Below, piece by piece: positions 61,033-64,000 of a stretch of 64,000 nt of DNA. The position numbers were made by a program, and so were the translations under genes. The notes under the pieces were generated by a model. It did not search any database. It was given only the letters and a program-made list of their open reading frames with translations, and was not told the DNA's origin. Origin of the DNA: Streptomyces katrae (GTDB lineage Bacteria; Actinomycetota; Actinomycetes; Streptomycetales; Streptomycetaceae). Location: contig NZ_CP020042.1 in NCBI RefSeq assembly GCF_002028425.1, positions 3,038,001-3,102,000 of the forward strand, written 5' to 3'. Every line of letters starts with the position of its first letter. The stretch's first letter is position 1.

Positions 61033-61929
61033 TCAGCGCAGGGTGAGCGGGGTCTCGGACAGGACGCGGGTCAGCTTCTCGGGATTGCGGACGTAGTAGA
61101 GGCCGGTCACGCGGTCGCCGTCGATCCGCATCGCCATGATCCCGTCGAGCTCGCCGTCCAGATGGGCGACGAGGGCGGGGCTGCCGTTGACCACGGTGGG
61201 GGCGAGGGTGAGCGGCAGCCTCGTCTTGCCGATGCCGCCGAGGAGGAAGCGGGCCACCTTGTCGGCGCCGCCGATCGGACGGAGCGCGGCCTGCTTGAGG
61301 CCGCCGCCGTCGCCGATGAGGACCACGTCGGGGGCGAGCACGTCGAGGAGGGCCTGCGGGTCCCCGGTCTCCACGGCCCGCAGGAAGGACTCCACCGCCG
61401 CGGAGGCCGCGCTCGCCGGGACCACCTGGCGCGGGCGGCGGGCGTCGACGTGCTTGCGGGCCCGGTGCGCGATCTGGCGTACGGCCGCCGGGGTCTTGTC
61501 GACGGCGGCGGCGATCTCCTCGTAGCCGAAGTCGAAGGCCTCGCGCAGGACGAAGACGGCGCGTTCGGTCGGCGAGAGGGTTTCTAGGACCAGCATCATC
61601 GCCATCGACACGCTCTCGGCCAGCTCGGCGTCCTCGGCGACGTCGGGGGCGGTGAGCAGCGGCTCCGGCAGCCACTGGCCGACGTAGGCCTCCTTGCGGC
61701 GCTGGAGGCTGCGCAGCCGGTTGAGGGCCTGGCGGGTGGTGATGCGGACCAGGTACGCGCGCTGCTCGCGGACCTGTGACAGGTCGACGCCGGCCCAGCG
61801 CAGCCAGGTCTCCTGGAGGACGTCCTCGGCGTCGGCGGCCGATCCGAGCATCTCGTAGGCGACGGTGAACAGCAGGTTGCGGTGGGCGACGAACGCCTCG
61901 GTCGCCGGGTCGGTGGTCTCGGTGCTCAT
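61033..61929 (-). CDS. sigJ: ECF41-type sigma factor with SnoaL-like C-terminal domain
   Basis: 298 residues. Sigma2 (about 12-75), sigma4 (about 110-165) and a C-terminal SnoaL-like domain (175-295). The ECF41 signature motifs are present: WLPEP (86-90), DGGG (207-210; the usual following Lys is displaced) and NPEKL (282-286) near the C-terminus. ECF41 factors use this C-terminal domain as a built-in regulator rather than a separate anti-sigma factor. It follows the oxidoreductase gene on the same strand with 133 bases between. The symbol follows the common annotation sigJ, without check. Confidence 0.87.
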   Translation of the reverse strand: MSTETTDPATEAFVAHRNLLFTVAYEMLGSAADAEDVLQETWLRWAGVDLSQVREQRAYLVRITTRQALNRLRSLQRRKEAYVGQWLPEPLLTAPDVAEDAELAESVSMAMMLVLETLSPTERAVFVLREAFDFGYEEIAAAVDKTPAAVRQIAHRARKHVDARRPRQVVPASAASAAVESFLRAVETGDPQALLDVLAPDVVLIGDGGGLKQAALRPIGGADKVARFLLGGIGKTRLPLTLAPTVVNGSPALVAHLDGELDGIMAMRIDGDRVTGLYYVRNPEKLTRVLSETPLTLR

Positions 61930-62062
61930 GTCCCGTTCCCTCTCTTCGCGGCCGGTGCGGGCCGGCGGTGGTCTTCGGACGTGCGCCCACCGGAAGATCA
62001 TCTTGCCGGGGAGGGCGTCCCGCCGGGGGCGGTCCGTCCGGATGGGCTCCGCAGCGCGGCGG

Positions 62063-63322
62063 TCAGGCGGCCTGTCCGGCGGTCGCCGCCACCCCGGCGT
62101 CCCGCGCGTCCGCGGCGTTGCGCGCTTCCCCGGCGTCGCGTGCTTCTCCGGCGTCGCGTGCGTCCAGCAGCTTCCGGCGGGTGGCTCCCGGGACCTGGTG
62201 CAGCTTGTACGCGCCGGGCTTGTGGGCCTCTCCGGCCAGGTGCTTGACGACGCCCTTGCAGACGAGCTCCTTGAGCTTCGCGCCGAGCCGGCCGTCGGCG
62301 TGGAGCCACACGGCACGGTCGGCCTTGGTGGCGAACTGGAAGATGCCGTCGCGGCGGCCCAGGCTGATGCACTGGCCCGCGAACCCCTGCCTGAGCGTCC
62401 CGGGCCGCTCACCCGCGATCCGGGACAGGACGGTGTCCGCGGCCCGCGCGCCCAGCGGGATCGCGGCCTGGCAGCTCATCCGCGGCGGCAGTCCCGACGG
62501 CGCCGCCGAGTCCCCGGCCGCGACGATGCGTTCGTCGTCCACGCTGGTCAGGGTCTCGTCCGTGAGCAGCCGGCCCAGGGCGTCGGTGCGCAGCCCGCTG
62601 CGCACCGCCAGGTCCGGCACGCCGAAGCCGGCGGTCCACACGGTCACCCGGCTGGGCAGTTCACGGCCGTCGGCCAGGTGCACGGCGCCGGCGGCCACCT
62701 CCGTCACTCGCGCGCCGGGGCCGTCCAGGACGGTGACGCCGAGCGCCGCCAGGCGGCCGGCGACCGAGCGCCGCCCCCGGGCGTGGAGGTAGGGGCCCAG
62801 GACCCCGCCGCACACCAGGGTCACCGCACGGCCCTCCTCGGCCAGCTCGGCGGCCGTCTCGATGCCCGTCGGACCGCCGCCGGCCACGACGACCGGGGCC
62901 TGCCCGGAGGCCGCCTCCAGCAGGGGGCGCAGCCGCCGCGCCTCCTCGAAGGTCGCGAGCGGGTGGGCGTGCTCGGCGGCCCCCGGCACGCCCGGATCGG
63001 CGCTGCCGCTGCCCACCGCGTAGATCAGGTAGTCGTAACCGGCCCTGGCACCGGAAGCCAGCTCCACCGACCGCCCGGCCGCGTCGATCCGCGTCACCGA
63101 GTCGACCACCAGGCGCACGCCCTCGGCCAGCACCTCGCGGTAGGCGACCACCGCCGAGTCGGTGCCGCCCGCCAGCTGGTGGAGGCGGATCCGGTGTACG
63201 AAGTCCGGGCGCGGATTGACCAGCGTCACCGCCACGTCACCACGCCGCGTCAGCCGGTTGGCCGCCATGACACCCGCGTATCCGCCGCCGATGACGAGGA
63301 CTTCGGTGCTCTTGCCGCTCAT
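62063..63322 (-). CDS. FAD-dependent pyridine nucleotide-disulphide-type oxidoreductase (ECF41 partner)
   Basis: 419 residues from the ATG at 63322 (GGAGGAG a few bases before). Rossmann loop VLVIGGGYAGVMAANRL (near 8-24), a second NAD(P) loop VVVAGGGPTGIETAAELAEEG and the FAD phosphate loop VDDERIVAAGDSAA. NADH dehydrogenase-like family II. ECF41 sigma genes are usually found with a carboxymuconolactone decarboxylase, oxidoreductase or epimerase gene; this fits the oxidoreductase type. An ECF41-like promoter is seen before it (63358-63384). The C-terminal tail has Asp-Ala-Gly-Glu-Ala-Arg repeats. Confidence 0.85.
   Translation of the reverse strand: MSGKSTEVLVIGGGYAGVMAANRLTRRGDVAVTLVNPRPDFVHRIRLHQLAGGTDSAVVAYREVLAEGVRLVVDSVTRIDAAGRSVELASGARAGYDYLIYAVGSGSADPGVPGAAEHAHPLATFEEARRLRPLLEAASGQAPVVVAGGGPTGIETAAELAEEGRAVTLVCGGVLGPYLHARGRRSVAGRLAALGVTVLDGPGARVTEVAAGAVHLADGRELPSRVTVWTAGFGVPDLAVRSGLRTDALGRLLTDETLTSVDDERIVAAGDSAAPSGLPPRMSCQAAIPLGARAADTVLSRIAGERPGTLRQGFAGQCISLGRRDGIFQFATKADRAVWLHADGRLGAKLKELVCKGVVKHLAGEAHKPGAYKLHQVPGATRRKLLDARDAGEARDAGEARNAADARDAGVAATAGQAA
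62092..62163 (-). repeat. Four 18-bp tandem repeats in the oxidoreductase 3' end
   Basis: 62092-62109, 62110-62127, 62128-62145 and 62146-62163 are near-copies, CCCCGGCGTCGCGTGCTT-type. They encode six-residue units near the C-terminus (AR-DAGE and AR-NAAD type). Confidence 0.75.
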
Positions 63323-63357
63323 GGTCGCTCCTCCGGTTCCAGGGGGTTCGACCACAG

Positions 63358-63384
63358 GACAACGCAGGCCCGCGGAACGTGACA
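63358..63384 (-). promoter_or_regulatory. Candidate ECF41 promoter
   Basis: On the minus strand TGTCACG (63384-63378), 16 bases, TGTC (63361-63358). ECF41 factors recognise about TGTCACA-N16-CGTC/TGTC as I recall. It lies 36 bases upstream of the oxidoreductase ATG. Confidence 0.5.
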
Positions 63385-63439
63385 CGGTGTGCGCCGGATC
63401 ACACCGGCGGGGCAGTGCCGGACCGCGCCGCCCGGCGGG

Positions 63440-64000
63440 TCAGCCGGCCTTCAGCCCGGCCACCGCCGAGCGGGCGAGTCCGTCCAGGTAGGCGGCGGGT
63501 ACGGAGTCCCCCACGACGACCTGCCGCCAGTACAGCGGCCCGATCGCCAGGTCCAGGGCCCGCTCGGGGGAGGCGGAGTCCGCCAGTTCGCCGCGCGCGA
63601 CGGCCTCCGCGACGATCCCCTCGGCGAGCCGGCGCTGGCCGTCCAGCAGGGCCCCGCGCACCGCGTCGGCGATCTCCGGGTTCCGGGCGGCCTCCACCAG
63701 CAGGTCGGGGATCACCGCCGAGGCCACGGGGTGGCGCAGGACATGGGTCATCACCTCCAGCAGGGCGCGGACGTCCCCGTAGAGGGAGCCGGTGGCGGGG
63801 ACGGGCAGGCCGTCGGTGGCGAAGGCGCCGATCAGGTCGAGGACCAGGTGCAGCTTGGACTTCCAGCGCCGGTACACGGCCGTCTTGCCGACTCCGGCGC
63901 GGCGGGCGATGCCCTCGATGGACATCCGGGCGAAGCCCGCCTCCGCCAGCTCCGCGAGCACCGCGGCGCGGATCGCCTCCGTCACGTCCTCGCGCAGGAC
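63440..64000 (-). CDS. TetR-family regulator, cut by window edge (5' end missing)
   Basis: At least 187 residues are visible and the frame stays open to the window end; the start is outside. The helix-turn-helix (MSIEGIARRAGVGKTAVYRRWKSK) is typical of TetR. The C-terminal part (about 75-180) is a ligand-binding helical domain of the TetR_C type. It is on the same strand as the oxidoreductase, separated by 117 bases that include the ECF41-like promoter. Confidence 0.85.
   Translation of the reverse strand, partial: VLREDVTEAIRAAVLAELAEAGFARMSIEGIARRAGVGKTAVYRRWKSKLHLVLDLIGAFATDGLPVPATGSLYGDVRALLEVMTHVLRHPVASAVIPDLLVEAARNPEIADAVRGALLDGQRRLAEGIVAEAVARGELADSASPERALDLAIGPLYWRQVVVGDSVPAAYLDGLARSAVAGLKAG

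Overview
The window reads as a chromosomal segment of a Streptomyces-type actinomycete. Very high GC with GC-rich third codon positions, frequent GTG/TTG starts, four-base start/stop overlaps, a LAXTG sortase substrate, ECF41 sigma and MsiK-style sugar ABC transporters all point that way. Gene order from murA to the two protein kinases (murA, hup, malic enzyme, HelD, nnaR, narK, smpB, S41 protease, ftsX, ftsE, prfB, pkaB, pkaA) agrees with what I remember of the S. coelicolor SCO2949-SCO2974 region. That is recollection, not a search result. No phage, insertion sequence, CRISPR array or biosynthetic cluster is visible.

Layout. 0-8.7 kb: a small coupled protein and MFS exporter, a PDZ-less Lon-type membrane protease, an IclR regulator, a LAXTG surface protein, a DEAD/DEAH helicase, a Doc-type toxin/antitoxin pair and a second MFS exporter. 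8.8-15.6 kb: tRNA-Cys(GCA), then a six-gene minus-strand operon related to type VII (ESX) secretion: two helical WXG-like small proteins, a WXG protein with a proline/glycine tail and C-terminal YxxxD signal, a mycosin-type protease, a 782-residue possible effector and a lipoprotein. No EccB-E machinery is present. 15.7-21.7 kb: a three-subunit molybdenum hydroxylase operon (FAD, 2Fe-2S, Mo). Its 2Fe-2S subunit is expanded to 900 residues, its Mo subunit has Ala where the family's catalytic Glu is expected, and a phased 10-bp repeat array lies upstream.

22-36 kb: GH20 hexosaminidase, DUF3039 protein, YqgE, murA, hupA, ACT-malic enzyme, HelD, a long inverted repeat, CGNR regulator, GNAT, and the nitrate-assimilation pair nnaR-narK. 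36-41 kb: LysR/MFS divergent pair, a secreted collagen-like SH3 protein, GNAT, and a FitAB/VapBC-type toxin-antitoxin pair. 41-47 kb: the trans-translation pair ssrA-smpB, S41 protease, ftsX-ftsE, a zinc-ribbon membrane peptide and prfB. 46.7-61 kb: a small leader peptide before an isopenicillin-N-synthase-like dioxygenase, kinases PkaB and PkaA, a divergent FHA-FtsK-like protein, a sugar ABC transporter (binding protein with a TTA codon; one permease with an inserted extracytoplasmic domain), and a glycosyltransferase-TagF fusion. 61-64 kb: an ECF41 sigma factor with its partner FAD oxidoreductase, and a TetR regulator cut by the window edge.

Several transcription units (Doc antitoxin, DUF3039, FitA-like antitoxin, leader peptide) show TANNNT six or seven bases before ATG and no ribosome site, which suggests leaderless mRNAs. 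The least ordinary parts are the Mo-hydroxylase operon, the ESX satellite operon, the FHA-FtsK protein beside two Ser/Thr kinases, and several unexplained repeat or palindrome elements.
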